Positions 25,162-34,127 of a DNA stretch of 64,000 bases are shown piece after piece (position 1 is the stretch's first letter; each line of letters opens with the position of its first letter). The stretch is taken from positions 1 through 64,000 of the forward strand of contig JAWKHI010000018.1 of assembly GCA_041394885.1 (NCBI GenBank). Reading direction: 5' to 3'. The position numbers and the translations under genes are program-made. Below the pieces are notes generated by a model. That model was not told where the DNA came from. It searched no databases and worked only from the letters and a program-made list of their open reading frames with translations. Origin of the DNA: DSOI01 sp041394885. GTDB taxonomy: Bacteria > Acidobacteriota > Terriglobia > Bryobacterales > Bryobacteraceae.

Positions 25162-26373
25162 GTGGAACGCTGCCGAGACCGGTATCATTTGGCATTGTCG
25201 CCGGAACTGGAGATTCTCTTGTGGGCAGCCCGGCGGGCGATGGGCGCCGGGGAGGATCTGGGTCCGATCGCAAAGAGGATCAAGGATTGGAAAGCCGTGG
25301 TGCGGTTCGCGTCGGCAAACGGCATGATCCCGCTGCTGGCCCGGTCCGTCTCCCAGCAGTTGGCGGCGCCGCTGGCGGCCAGGCGCGAATTGGTGAAGCT
25401 CTTCCTGGAGCGGTCGGGTCACAACAAGGCGCTGGCGGAGGAACTGCACGAGGTTCTCGGCGATCTCTCGCGAGGCGGCATCGAGGCGCTCGCATACAAA
25501 GGCCCCGCGCTGGCGGCGATGGCATACGGCGACTTGTCGGCGCGCAATCCATCGTCCGATCTCGATTTGCTGCTGCGGCCTAAAGACATCGCCCAGGCCC
25601 GGCAAATCGTGGAGGCGCGAGGCTATCGCTCCGTGCTTTCCAGCACCGATGAGGTGCATTTTCTCCGGCATCGCTACCATCTCCATTTCGAGCGCGCCGA
25701 TCGCAACCTGCATCTGGAACTGCACTGGGCGCTGACTCCAACCTACTGGCGATACCCACTGGAAGTCTGGAGCCGCGTCCGGCGAATCCCGGTGGCCGGC
25801 GCCGTGATTGCCACCCTGGACCCAGAAACTACCCTGCTGGCAGTTTGCGCGCACGGCGCCAAGGAAGGGTGGCCGAAGCTCAGCCAGGTTCTGGACGTGG
25901 CCCAACTCGTGCATACCCACCCACACCTGGACTGGCCCTGGGTTCTCGAAGAGGCTCGCCGGATGAAACGCCAGCGTGTCCTCCGGTTGGGGCTCTACCT
26001 TGCCTCGAATCGAATGGGCGCACCGATACCGCCGTTGGTGCAAGCCGACCTTGCCCGCGACCGGCTGCTCGCGGAACTGGATGCCGAGATCGGCGAGCGG
26101 TTCGGAGCGGGCTATCTCAGCGGCAACTTCCGCCGATACGCGGCCCGAGTCTGGCATCATCCGTTGGACCGTGCGCGGTACTTCGCTTATGGGCTCCGGA
26201 TCCTGCCGGACCGTGTCCGTTCGCTGGCTCAACCGAGTGAAGAGGATTCGAGCGCCGCGGGGGTGCCCGTCTCCTGGCCGGCGCTGCAAATGGCCGTTCG
26301 TCCTTTTCGCGCTTTAGGCCAGCGCGGGTTTGGGCACGTCATGGCAGTGGCGCGCCGACACCTTTGGTCCTGA
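25162..26373 (+). CDS. NTP_transf_5 nucleotidyltransferase-fold protein
   Basis: 403-residue protein of the uncharacterised nucleotidyltransferase family (NTP_transf_5). The catalytic pattern is present: AYKGPALAAMAYGDLSARNP with Lys113-Gly114, and SSDLDLLLRPKD with the D133-x-D135 pair that would bind Mg-NTP. The rest is helical. Family members occur beside HprK-related kinases, PqqD-like proteins and exopolysaccharide or lasso-peptide genes, matching this neighbourhood; the transferred group and acceptor are unknown. The reading frame is open from 25024, but the first ~46 codons do not look like protein; GTG 25162 follows an AGGGGG stretch closely. Divergent from the GT2 gene. Confidence 0.82.
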   Translation: MERCRDRYHLALSPELEILLWAARRAMGAGEDLGPIAKRIKDWKAVVRFASANGMIPLLARSVSQQLAAPLAARRELVKLFLERSGHNKALAEELHEVLGDLSRGGIEALAYKGPALAAMAYGDLSARNPSSDLDLLLRPKDIAQARQIVEARGYRSVLSSTDEVHFLRHRYHLHFERADRNLHLELHWALTPTYWRYPLEVWSRVRRIPVAGAVIATLDPETTLLAVCAHGAKEGWPKLSQVLDVAQLVHTHPHLDWPWVLEEARRMKRQRVLRLGLYLASNRMGAPIPPLVQADLARDRLLAELDAEIGERFGAGYLSGNFRRYAARVWHHPLDRARYFAYGLRILPDRVRSLAQPSEEDSSAAGVPVSWPALQMAVRPFRALGQRGFGHVMAVARRHLWS

Positions 26374-26391
26374 CGTCCGGCGTCGTTCTGT

Positions 26392-29300
26392 CTATACGCC
26401 CGCGGCCGGCCATTGCAGGCGGAACGGGTCCGCGCCAATGGTGCCGGTGAGTTCAGTGAGATATTCCGGCGCGCTCACCCGTTCCAACTGGAGCCGCGCG
26501 GCGGTGAGGCGTGCTTCGAAATCGATACTTGCGTGCGAGGTAGCCTCCAGCCGCGCGGACCGGAAGCGTTCGAGGGCGGCGATGTGGCGCTGCCAGAGAC
26601 CGGAATCGCGGGATTGCTTGGCTTTCAGGCGCTCGGCGTACCAGTCGCTCGCAAGCACGGCTTCGCGGTCAAACAGCGAACGGACTTCGGGATCGCCGAC
26701 CCCGTGTCCCTCCCAATCCCCGTGCGCCATGATGGTGAGCAAGGCGCGCAACGGAGGGCAGGCGGCTTCGATGCTGCCGTCGTCGAAGTAGTTCATCGCC
26801 ACGTTGCGCTGCGTTTCCACAATCGCGTCGATGCCTTCGGCGAACAGCAACAGATTCTGCTTTTCCGGCCGGAGCATTTCTTCGGGAAACACGGCGCGGG
26901 CCCGCTCGAACACGCGCCCGAGGAAGCGGTCGACAAATAGCGGCGTAATACGGTAGCCCAAGCGTCCCGCCAGTATCCGGCGGCCTTGGAAGTCGAAATC
27001 ATCCACCTTCTCGAGCAGGCCGTGGGCGATGAGAAATTGCGGATCGCGTTCGGCCGGCTGCATGCGGCACCAGATTTCCGGCACCAGCAAGCTGACGTCG
27101 TGGTCCACGCGGACCTCCGGGCCCACCCACGCCGCCGATGTCGTGTAGCCCGCGTAGCCGGTGACGATGGCCGAAACGACCGCGTTGTTGAGATCGACCA
27201 CCGGCCATAGCGCGTTGAACGGACCCTTGGTGAGGGCGCCTTCGCTGCCGAAGCCGGTGGTGGCGGGGGACCGTCCGGTAAGGCTGGCGATGAATTCCAT
27301 GAAGAGTTCCGGCAGTTCCTGATAGTGAATCGGGCCGTGCACGGCGAGCGGCGGGATGCCGGCGGCGCGATCGGGCGGAGAGTTGCGGCGTCCGGCGAGC
27401 ACGGCGTCCACGGGAAAATGCACCGGAGCGCCGGTGGGGATACGGCGGTAGAGGCGGGAAACGAGTTCGGCGATGTGGCGGTCCCTCGGAGCGGCGAGAT
27501 CGGGGCGCTTCTGCAGGTAGCGCGGATTCCGCGACGGCTTGCCGTCCACCACGCGGGGGTGGGCCGATGACACGACATAGCTGACCTTGCCATTCGCGGT
27601 GGACTCGAAGTGGCTGAGCAACTCCTTCATCGGCTCGGTGTAGAGGTCGAACTCGACGGCGTGGTCGATCAGCCGGCGCACTTGCTCCTGGTCGAGCGGT
27701 TCGTAGTTGGACAGGAACGCGCCGGGGCCGGCGATGTCGGCCTCGGCCTGCCGGTCCGCGCCGCGGTGGATAGCGTCATCGGGCCGCTGGAACAGGTGAG
27801 ATTCGCAGTTGGCGGCAAGCTTGATGCTCGGGTTGGCCAAGCTGGGATCGAGCCCATCCAGGGAGTCGCGCCGCAGAACCACAGAGGCCGTGATGTCGTC
27901 CTCCATCGAGATCTTGAACGAGGGATGGAAGTCCGGACGCAGTTTGAAGATGCGCCAGGAACCGTCGCTGTCGTAGCCGACGCGGAGGTAGTTGCTGACC
28001 AGGTGCTGGCCATCGAACTTCAGTTCGTGCCCGAGAAAGCCGTTGACGCGGTCCACGGTGAAGTGTTCGCGCCATTCGCCTTCCCACTCCGGCCGGTAGT
28101 AGCGCTTGACGGTGAACACCAGCTGCCGCACCATCGGCTGGAGGCGCTCGAGCCAGGCGTTGTAAGAGTCGATGTAGTCCGGAGAGGGAGTGAGGAGTTG
28201 GATGACGGAACCGAGAGAACGGTCCGGACTCAGGATGCGGCGGCGGGTCCGGTCATCGGCGGGGCGGTTTTTGTAGATCGCCGAATAGTCTTTCTCGATG
28301 ACGAAGGCGGCTTCGTCCATGTCGCGGTGAAAATCCCGGACGAAGACGGGGCCCTTCAACAGGGCGCCGGTGAGTGACTTTGAGATTTCGCTTTTGCCGC
28401 CGCCGGATACGGTGCAGGGTTTGTGGCAGAAAGTCCCGTGCGGGCGGTAGCCCACCAGCCGCCATGCGCTGCCGTGAGCCTGCTTTTGGAGGCGAACGCA
28501 AAATCCGGAGGGGAGCAGATACGCCGCGTCCGGACGCAGGGGAAGGGCCTGCGGGCTGCCCTGGTGCAGCCATTGCACTATGCCGTCGCGCACGCTGAAG
28601 ACGGTTTCTTCCGGCACCAGGAAGATGTCGCTATAGGCACGGTCGATGGCATAGCCTTCCGGCTGGTGTTCGAACCGGTCTCCGAGGATGCGCGCGCCCT
28701 CGGAGTAGGCCACCTTGTCGACGCTCTTGGTGTGGGCGGCCTCGAAGTCACGGCCGAGAACATAGCTGGGAAATACGAGCGCGCCACCGGCGTGTTCTTC
28801 CTCGCAGCCCCCGTAGAGGTTAGCCGCGTAGCTGATCTGCGTTTTCACCTCTTTCTTGCAATAGCCGTAGTAGTTGTCGGCGAGGATGGTGACCATCACG
28901 CCGCGATGGTCACGGCAGGTGATCTTGAAGGCGCGGCCCTCGTTATAGATTTCGGATTCCTCGCGCCAGCACATGCCGTCACGCCGCTGGCGCGCGGTGG
29001 CGTGATCGTAGTGGGGCAATCCGAGGTCGATTTTTCGAAGGCCGAGGATGTGCGGCGCCAGGATGACGCATCCGGAGTGGCCGGTCCAGTGCATGGCGTC
29101 GAGGGCGGCGTCGTTTTCCGGGAGATGAGGATCGCCGCCGTTGCCGAAGATGGATTCGACGAAATCGAGGTTGCTGACCAGGCTCCCCGGGGCGAAGAAG
29201 CGAATTTCCATCGTTCGGTCCGGATCGCGTCCCGTGGCCGGGCACACGAGCGGACGCAGCAGAAGCGAAACATGCACGTAGGCGGCGTCTTCCTGATCGG

Positions 29301-29841
29301 CGGTGAACGGGAGAGCGCGTACGTCCCGCGGAGGGCTGAGCGCGGCCCGCAGCAGACGCGCAAAGGCCACCTTCGGAACGGCCTGCTTGTCGGCGGGAAC
29401 CGGAAATCCGCCCTCGGCGATATGAAAGACGCCCTGCGTGGTGCGGCGATCCTTGCTCGGATTGTGGAGAACTCCCTGGGGGACACGATAGGAGTTCACG
29501 AAGGGAGAGTGGAAGGTGTCGCTCGAGGGAGGCAGCGAGAGTGCGCGGGCGATGCCTGCACGGTCCAGCGTGAGAGTGCGCCCTGGCAGCCGGGGCACAC
29601 CCTCCGGACAGACGTCGCTGAGATAGGCGTCGAGGAAGGCCTGGATGCGGGCATCGGCGGCGCAAAGCTGCCCGCCGAGTTGCCATTCGCGGTTGGCGAA
29701 GTTGCGCAGCAGCGGCCGTGCGATTTCGATGAACTCGGTGTCGGCGGTGCGCTGGCTGGGCGGCTGGCCGAGGGCGGCCAGCTTCAGGTTGACGTAGCGG
29801 ACCAGATCCGCGCGTTCCGCCGCCGCGATCGCGTCCGGCAT
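26392..29841 (-). CDS. Probable PPi-type phosphoenolpyruvate carboxykinase
   Basis: 1149-residue cytoplasmic protein without signal or membrane segments. From memory of the family, its length and the central glycine-rich stretch TVSGGGKSEISKSLTGALLK match the PPi-dependent PEP carboxykinases first recognised in Entamoeba and Propionibacterium, which interconvert PEP + CO2 + Pi and oxaloacetate + PPi. Other notable segments are GHSGCVILAPHILGLRKIDL, ILADNYYGYCKKEVKTQISY, with TTGFGSEGALTKGPFNALWP near residue 890. The gene starts 2 bases after the stop of the glucan phosphorylase gene, so glycogen breakdown and PEP/oxaloacetate exchange would be co-expressed. The assignment rests on recognition, not on an alignment, and many databases call this family hypothetical. 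Confidence 0.6.
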   Translation of the reverse strand: MPDAIAAAERADLVRYVNLKLAALGQPPSQRTADTEFIEIARPLLRNFANREWQLGGQLCAADARIQAFLDAYLSDVCPEGVPRLPGRTLTLDRAGIARALSLPPSSDTFHSPFVNSYRVPQGVLHNPSKDRRTTQGVFHIAEGGFPVPADKQAVPKVAFARLLRAALSPPRDVRALPFTADQEDAAYVHVSLLLRPLVCPATGRDPDRTMEIRFFAPGSLVSNLDFVESIFGNGGDPHLPENDAALDAMHWTGHSGCVILAPHILGLRKIDLGLPHYDHATARQRRDGMCWREESEIYNEGRAFKITCRDHRGVMVTILADNYYGYCKKEVKTQISYAANLYGGCEEEHAGGALVFPSYVLGRDFEAAHTKSVDKVAYSEGARILGDRFEHQPEGYAIDRAYSDIFLVPEETVFSVRDGIVQWLHQGSPQALPLRPDAAYLLPSGFCVRLQKQAHGSAWRLVGYRPHGTFCHKPCTVSGGGKSEISKSLTGALLKGPVFVRDFHRDMDEAAFVIEKDYSAIYKNRPADDRTRRRILSPDRSLGSVIQLLTPSPDYIDSYNAWLERLQPMVRQLVFTVKRYYRPEWEGEWREHFTVDRVNGFLGHELKFDGQHLVSNYLRVGYDSDGSWRIFKLRPDFHPSFKISMEDDITASVVLRRDSLDGLDPSLANPSIKLAANCESHLFQRPDDAIHRGADRQAEADIAGPGAFLSNYEPLDQEQVRRLIDHAVEFDLYTEPMKELLSHFESTANGKVSYVVSSAHPRVVDGKPSRNPRYLQKRPDLAAPRDRHIAELVSRLYRRIPTGAPVHFPVDAVLAGRRNSPPDRAAGIPPLAVHGPIHYQELPELFMEFIASLTGRSPATTGFGSEGALTKGPFNALWPVVDLNNAVVSAIVTGYAGYTTSAAWVGPEVRVDHDVSLLVPEIWCRMQPAERDPQFLIAHGLLEKVDDFDFQGRRILAGRLGYRITPLFVDRFLGRVFERARAVFPEEMLRPEKQNLLLFAEGIDAIVETQRNVAMNYFDDGSIEAACPPLRALLTIMAHGDWEGHGVGDPEVRSLFDREAVLASDWYAERLKAKQSRDSGLWQRHIAALERFRSARLEATSHASIDFEARLTAARLQLERVSAPEYLTELTGTIGADPFRLQWPAAGV

Positions 29842-29843
29842 CG

Positions 29844-32501
29844 CTAGAACCCCACCGCCACTTTACTCGATGTCCCGCCGGCGGCGGGGACGTAGCATTT
29901 GAGCGCGTAGTCCATCACCATGCGGTCCGCATTGAAGCGCCAGCCGAGGGTGCGTATGGTGCGCTTCATGCGTTTGATCCAGCCGCGGGGAAGGCCGTCG
30001 CGGTCGCGCTGGTAGTAGAGCGGGATGACTTCTTCGCGCAGCACGCGCTGGAGGTCTTCGGCGTCGCGGCGGTCATGAAGATCGGTGTTGGAGTGTGTGC
30101 GTCCGGTGCCGATGGCGAAGCCGTTCTGGCCGTCGTAGGCCTCGGCCCACCAGCCGTCGAGCACGGATAGGTTCAGGCCGCCGTTGAGCACCACCTTCTG
30201 TCCGCTGGTGCCTGAGGCCTCGAGGGGACGCCGCGGGTTGTTGAGCCACACGTCGACGCCCTGGACGAGATTGCGGCCGACGCGAATGTCGTAGTCCTCG
30301 ACGAACACGAAGCGTTGTCCGAACTTGGAATCGCGCCCGAGATCGGCGATCTGCTGCAGGACGCGCTTCCCGGGTTCGTCGCGCGGATGCGCCTTGCCGG
30401 CGAACACGAACTGCACCGGACGCTGGGGATCGTTGACCATCGCAGCCAGCATTTCCATGTCGGCCAGGACGAGATTGGCGCGCTTGTAGGTGGCGAACCG
30501 GCGCGCGAACCCGATGGTAAGCACGTCCGGACTGAGGACTCGCGCCAGGCGCTGGAGTGTTTCCGGCGATTCGCCGCGCCGCTCAGCCTGCGCCACGGCC
30601 CTGCCCCGGACGAAGTTCAACAGGCGCGCCTTCAGGAACAGGTGGGTCTCCCACAGTTCGCCGTCGTCGATGCTCTCGATGCCGACCCAGGTTTCCGCCC
30701 GGCCGGAGCGCTGCTGCCAGCCGGTGCCGAGATGCCGGTCATACAAACGCGACATCTGGGGAGCGAGCCAAGTGGGGACGTGAACGCCGTTGGTGATATG
30801 ACCGATGGGAATCTCGTCTTCGCCGCGGCCGGGGTAGAGACGGGTCCACATGGCACGTGAGACCTCGCCGTGGAGCGCGGAGACGGCATTGGCGCGGCGC
30901 GACAGCTTGAGGCCGAGCACGGTCATGCAGAACTCCTCGTCGGAATTGCCTGGATGCTCGCGGCCAAGTCCCATCAGGCGCTCGTGGGAGAGGCCAAGGC
31001 TTTCGCGCAGTGGGCCCAGGTGCTCTTCCATCAGTCCGGCATGAAAACGGTCATGCCCGGCGGGTACGGGGGTGTGGGTGGTGAAAACCACTTCGCGGGA
31101 AACGCGGGGACCGGCTTCGTCGAAGTTGAGCCCTTCCTCCTCCATCCGGACGCGGATGGCTTCCAGAACGCCGAACGCCGAGTGCCCTTCATTGAGATGG
31201 AGCACGCCGGGAGTGATGCCCATGGCCACGAGGGCGCGATGGCCGCCCACGCCGAGCAGCAGTTCCTGGCGGATGCGGACGCGGCCGTCGCCGCCGTAGA
31301 GACGGGAGGTAAGCTCACGATCCTCGGGAGCGTTGCCCTCGACATTCGAATCGAGCAGGAACAGGTTCACCCGGCCTACCTGGAGGCGCCAGACGCGCGC
31401 CTTGATCACCCCGGTCCTGGTTTCAATCTGGACCACCACGGGTTGGCCGTCCTTGGCGATCGCCGGGGTCATCGGCAGTTGGGATTCGTCGGTGGGTGTG
31501 TACTCTTCATGCTGCCAACCGCTTGCGTCGAGGCGCTGGCGGAAATAACCCTGGCCGTAGAACAACCCGATGCCGACCAACGGCACGTCGAGATCGGAGG
31601 CGCTTTTTATGTGATCGCCGGCGAGCAGGCCGAGGCCGCCGGAGTAGATCGGAATGGATTCGTGGAGGCCGAACTCGGCGGAAAAATAAGCGACCGGCCG
31701 GGGCCGCAGGATGCCGGCGTGCTTGGCGCCCCAGGTACGGTCCTGCCGGAGATACTCCTGCTGGCGGCGATAGGCGTAATTGATACGGCTGTGGAGAGTG
31801 AGTTCGGCGGACCGGCGTTCGATTTCGGCGAGGGGAATCTCGGCGAGCATGGAGACGGGGTTGTGATCGACCTGGCCCCATCGCTGCGGTTCGAGTTCGC
31901 GGAAAAGACTAACGGATTCCGGGTCCCAACTCCACCACAAATCGCGGGCAAGCGACCATAGGCGCTCCTGGGTGGGTGCGATGAAGCGCGACAGGGTCCT
32001 TGCTTCCGCGATGACGGGAGCCAACTGGGCGGCAGCGTCGGCGAGCGCCTGGATCTCGGCGCCCGAGTACTCGCGCGGTTCGACGGTTTGCACCACGAGT
32101 ACGCCCTGGAGCACGCCCTGGGAAAACAGAGGAACGCCGAGGAAGGAATGGAAGGCGTCTTCACCCGCTTCGCGGAAGTATTTGAAGCGCGGATGGAGCG
32201 CGACTTCGGGCACCGCCACTGGCGCCACCTGCTCGGCGACCAGTCCGGCCAGCCCTTCGTTGAGGGCCAGACGCAGGGATCCGACGCTTTCCTGCCGTAG
32301 GCCCTGTGTGGCGGCAAGAACAATCCGGGAGCGGTCCGGTTCCAGCAGATAGGCGGAGCAGACGTCGGTGCGAAAGCGTTGCGCGATGAGGGCGACGATT
32401 TTGGCGAGAGATTCGGCGGGGTGGCTGGTTTCCGAGCTCAGGTCGCGAATCTCATCTAACGAAAGGACTTCCACGATATTCGGTTCTGGGGCGGAGCCCA
32501 T
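29844..32501 (-). CDS. glgP: GAF domain-alpha-glucan phosphorylase fusion
   Basis: 885-residue enzyme releasing glucose-1-phosphate from glycogen or maltodextrins (GT35). The N-terminal ~165 residues are a GAF sensor domain (LAKIVALIAQRFRTDVCSAY, GLRQESVGSLRLALNEGLAG, FHSFLGVPLFSQGVLQGVLV). The phosphorylase part runs from ~175 (LWSLARDLWWSWDPESVSLF) with RPVAYFSAEFGLHESIPIYS and the PLP-binding EASGTSGQKVVLNGGLNLSV (the Lys after GQ). This is the short bacterial Thermus-type alpha-glucan phosphorylase. The GAF domain resembles that of PtsP-type enzymes, hinting at small-molecule control of glycogen use. AAGGAGA lies about 10 bases before the ATG. The PEPCK-like gene follows at once. Confidence 0.92.
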   Translation of the reverse strand: MGSAPEPNIVEVLSLDEIRDLSSETSHPAESLAKIVALIAQRFRTDVCSAYLLEPDRSRIVLAATQGLRQESVGSLRLALNEGLAGLVAEQVAPVAVPEVALHPRFKYFREAGEDAFHSFLGVPLFSQGVLQGVLVVQTVEPREYSGAEIQALADAAAQLAPVIAEARTLSRFIAPTQERLWSLARDLWWSWDPESVSLFRELEPQRWGQVDHNPVSMLAEIPLAEIERRSAELTLHSRINYAYRRQQEYLRQDRTWGAKHAGILRPRPVAYFSAEFGLHESIPIYSGGLGLLAGDHIKSASDLDVPLVGIGLFYGQGYFRQRLDASGWQHEEYTPTDESQLPMTPAIAKDGQPVVVQIETRTGVIKARVWRLQVGRVNLFLLDSNVEGNAPEDRELTSRLYGGDGRVRIRQELLLGVGGHRALVAMGITPGVLHLNEGHSAFGVLEAIRVRMEEEGLNFDEAGPRVSREVVFTTHTPVPAGHDRFHAGLMEEHLGPLRESLGLSHERLMGLGREHPGNSDEEFCMTVLGLKLSRRANAVSALHGEVSRAMWTRLYPGRGEDEIPIGHITNGVHVPTWLAPQMSRLYDRHLGTGWQQRSGRAETWVGIESIDDGELWETHLFLKARLLNFVRGRAVAQAERRGESPETLQRLARVLSPDVLTIGFARRFATYKRANLVLADMEMLAAMVNDPQRPVQFVFAGKAHPRDEPGKRVLQQIADLGRDSKFGQRFVFVEDYDIRVGRNLVQGVDVWLNNPRRPLEASGTSGQKVVLNGGLNLSVLDGWWAEAYDGQNGFAIGTGRTHSNTDLHDRRDAEDLQRVLREEVIPLYYQRDRDGLPRGWIKRMKRTIRTLGWRFNADRMVMDYALKCYVPAAGGTSSKVAVGF

Positions 32502-32644
32502 AATCTATGCGTCTCCTTGGGTCTCTGCGAACGACAGAGTTCGGCGGGATCCTCCTAGTTTAAAGGGTTGTGTGAGAGGAAGCAAACGGGAGGGTATCCG
32601 GAAGTGGCTGAAATCAAAGGCAGATATTGATCGAATAAAATTAC

Positions 32645-32673
32645 TTGACAAGCAACCACTAAGATTTTATACT
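32645..32673 (+). promoter_or_regulatory. Near-consensus sigma-70 promoter of hsp20
   Basis: TTGACA (32645-32650), exactly 17 bases, then TATACT (32668-32673), embedded in the most AT-rich stretch of this region. Expected transcription start about 32680, giving a ~36-base leader with AGGAGG at 32697-32702. No CIRCE or HAIR repeat is visible, so heat control is not by HrcA or HspR at this site. Confidence 0.88.
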
Positions 32674-32715
32674 TTGATTGTGAGTACATCACGATCAGGA
32701 GGCTTAACGAATCAT

Positions 32716-33174
32716 ATGCTTGTCAAACACCGTCCCTTCGATGAATTCGGTCTCGCCCGTTCCATGCGAGACTTCGACGACGTCGTTCGCACCTTCTTCG
32801 GCGACCCGCAGTCGGCGGCCGCGCCGGTCTCCGGACAGCCGTGGACTCCGCCCGTCGACATTGCCGAAACCGAGCACGAGCTGGTCGTCAAAGCCGACCT
32901 CCCCGAGGTGAAACCCGAGGATCTGGAGGTCAAGGTGGAAAACGGCACGCTCACGCTCAAAGGCAAGCGCGAGTTCGAGAAGAAAGAAGACGCCAAAGGT
33001 TATCACCGCATCGAACGCAGCTATGGCAGCTTCGTGCGCGCCTTCTCGCTTCCCGATTCGGTGGATCCGGAGAAGATCCAGGCCGGTTATACCAACGGCG
33101 TGCTGACCATCACGCTCGCCAAGAAAGAATTGGCCAAACCGCGCACGGTGAAGGTCAGCGTCCAGGCGGCATAA
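32716..33174 (+). CDS. Hsp20-family small heat shock protein
   Basis: 152-residue ATP-independent chaperone that holds unfolding proteins. The alpha-crystallin domain spans ~50-140: PPVDIAETEHELVVKADLPE, LEVKVENGTLTLKGKREFEK, YGSFVRAFSLPDSVDPEKIQ and the closing GVLTITLAKKELAKPRTVKV with the G-x-L motif. The N-terminal arm (RPFDEFGLARSMRDFDDVVR) is of the class A type. ATG 32716 is preceded by AGGAGG, 13 bases away, and by a near-perfect promoter; the frame is open further upstream but that sequence contains the promoter. HtpX follows 128 bases later, behind a large hairpin, giving a membrane and protein-quality pair. Confidence 0.96.
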   Translation: MLVKHRPFDEFGLARSMRDFDDVVRTFFGDPQSAAAPVSGQPWTPPVDIAETEHELVVKADLPEVKPEDLEVKVENGTLTLKGKREFEKKEDAKGYHRIERSYGSFVRAFSLPDSVDPEKIQAGYTNGVLTITLAKKELAKPRTVKVSVQAA

Positions 33175-33200
33175 CAGCGGCCCAACCGTGAATCAACCGA

Positions 33201-33245
33201 CCCCGGCAGGCCATCCCTCGGTGGGCGAGGGTGGCCCGTCCGGGG
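33201..33245 (+). terminator. Large GC-rich stem-loop between hsp20 and htpX
   Basis: CCCCGG (33201-33206) pairs with CCGGGG (33240-33245), and after a small internal loop GGCCA-t-CCCTCG pairs with CGAGGGTGGCC, closing a GTGGG loop. In all 17 pairs with one bulged base. No U-tract follows, so it may be a Rho-independent-like partial terminator or an mRNA-stability element that sets the hsp20 : htpX ratio. Confidence 0.55.
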
Positions 33246-33302
33246 CCGTGTGTATGAAAATCGTAGTTGAGAACTTAACTGCGCGAGAGGTGCCAGAGAT
33301 CG

Positions 33303-34127
33303 ATGAACGCAATCAAGACGGCTTTTCTGCTGGGCGCGATGAGCAGCCTGTTGATTTTCGGCGGACGCGCCATCGCCGGCCAGCAGGGTCTTTATATTGG
33401 GCTGGTCCTGGCGCTGGGCATGAATTTTTTCAGCTACTTCTTTTCGGAAAAAATTGCTCTCGCCACAACCGGCGCGCAACCGGTGACGCCCTCCTCTCAC
33501 CCGCAGATTTATCGCCGGATCGGCCCGATGACCGAAGACCTGACGAATCGCATGGGCATCCCGATGCCGCGCCTTTGGGTGACGCCGGAGCCTTCGCCGA
33601 ACGCTTTCGCCACGGGACGGAACCCGTCGCACTCGTCGGTGGCGGTGACGGCCGGATTGCTCGAGCTAATGAACGACAGCGAGTTGCAAGGCGTGATCGC
33701 GCACGAACTCGGCCACATCAAGAACCGGGACATCCTCATCGCGTCGGTGGCGGCGACGATCGCCTCGGCCATCTCGATGTTGGCGCAGATGGCCTTCTTT
33801 TTCGGCGGACGGCGCGACGATGACGAGGGCGGCGGCGTCTGGGCCGGTCCGCTGATGTTCCTGGCGTCGCTGTTCATCGCGCCGGTCATTCAAATGGCGA
33901 TTTCACGCACGCGCGAGTTCAGCGCCGATGCCACGGCGGCGAAGTACTGCGGGACGCCGCACGGATTGATTTCCGGCTTGCGGCGGCTCGAGTCCGGGGC
34001 GCGCCAGATCCCCATGGATGCTTCGCCAGCTCAGGCGCACATGTACATTATCAATCCGTTGAAGGGATTGTTCTCGACGCATCCGCCGACGGCGGACCGC
34101 ATCGCGCGATTGCAGCAGATGGGCTAA
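33303..34127 (+). CDS. htpX: Membrane zinc metalloprotease HtpX
   Basis: 274-residue M48B protease of the cytoplasmic membrane that degrades misfolded membrane proteins. Two N-terminal helices (residues ~5-22 and ~30-50, LYIGLVLALGMNFFSYFFSE), the zinc site GVIAHELGHIKNRD with His134 and His138 as ligands and Glu135 as catalyst, two further helices (IASVAATIASAISMLAQMAF and GPLMFLASLFIAPVIQMAIS), and the third ligand Glu in SRTREFSADATAAKY. The C-terminal LKGLFSTHPPTADRIARL is typical. The length is normal for HtpX. It lies downstream of hsp20, consistent with a stress regulon. The stop overlaps the stop of the PEP-CTERM gene on the other strand. Confidence 0.96.
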   Translation: MNAIKTAFLLGAMSSLLIFGGRAIAGQQGLYIGLVLALGMNFFSYFFSEKIALATTGAQPVTPSSHPQIYRRIGPMTEDLTNRMGIPMPRLWVTPEPSPNAFATGRNPSHSSVAVTAGLLELMNDSELQGVIAHELGHIKNRDILIASVAATIASAISMLAQMAFFFGGRRDDDEGGGVWAGPLMFLASLFIAPVIQMAISRTREFSADATAAKYCGTPHGLISGLRRLESGARQIPMDASPAQAHMYIINPLKGLFSTHPPTADRIARLQQMG

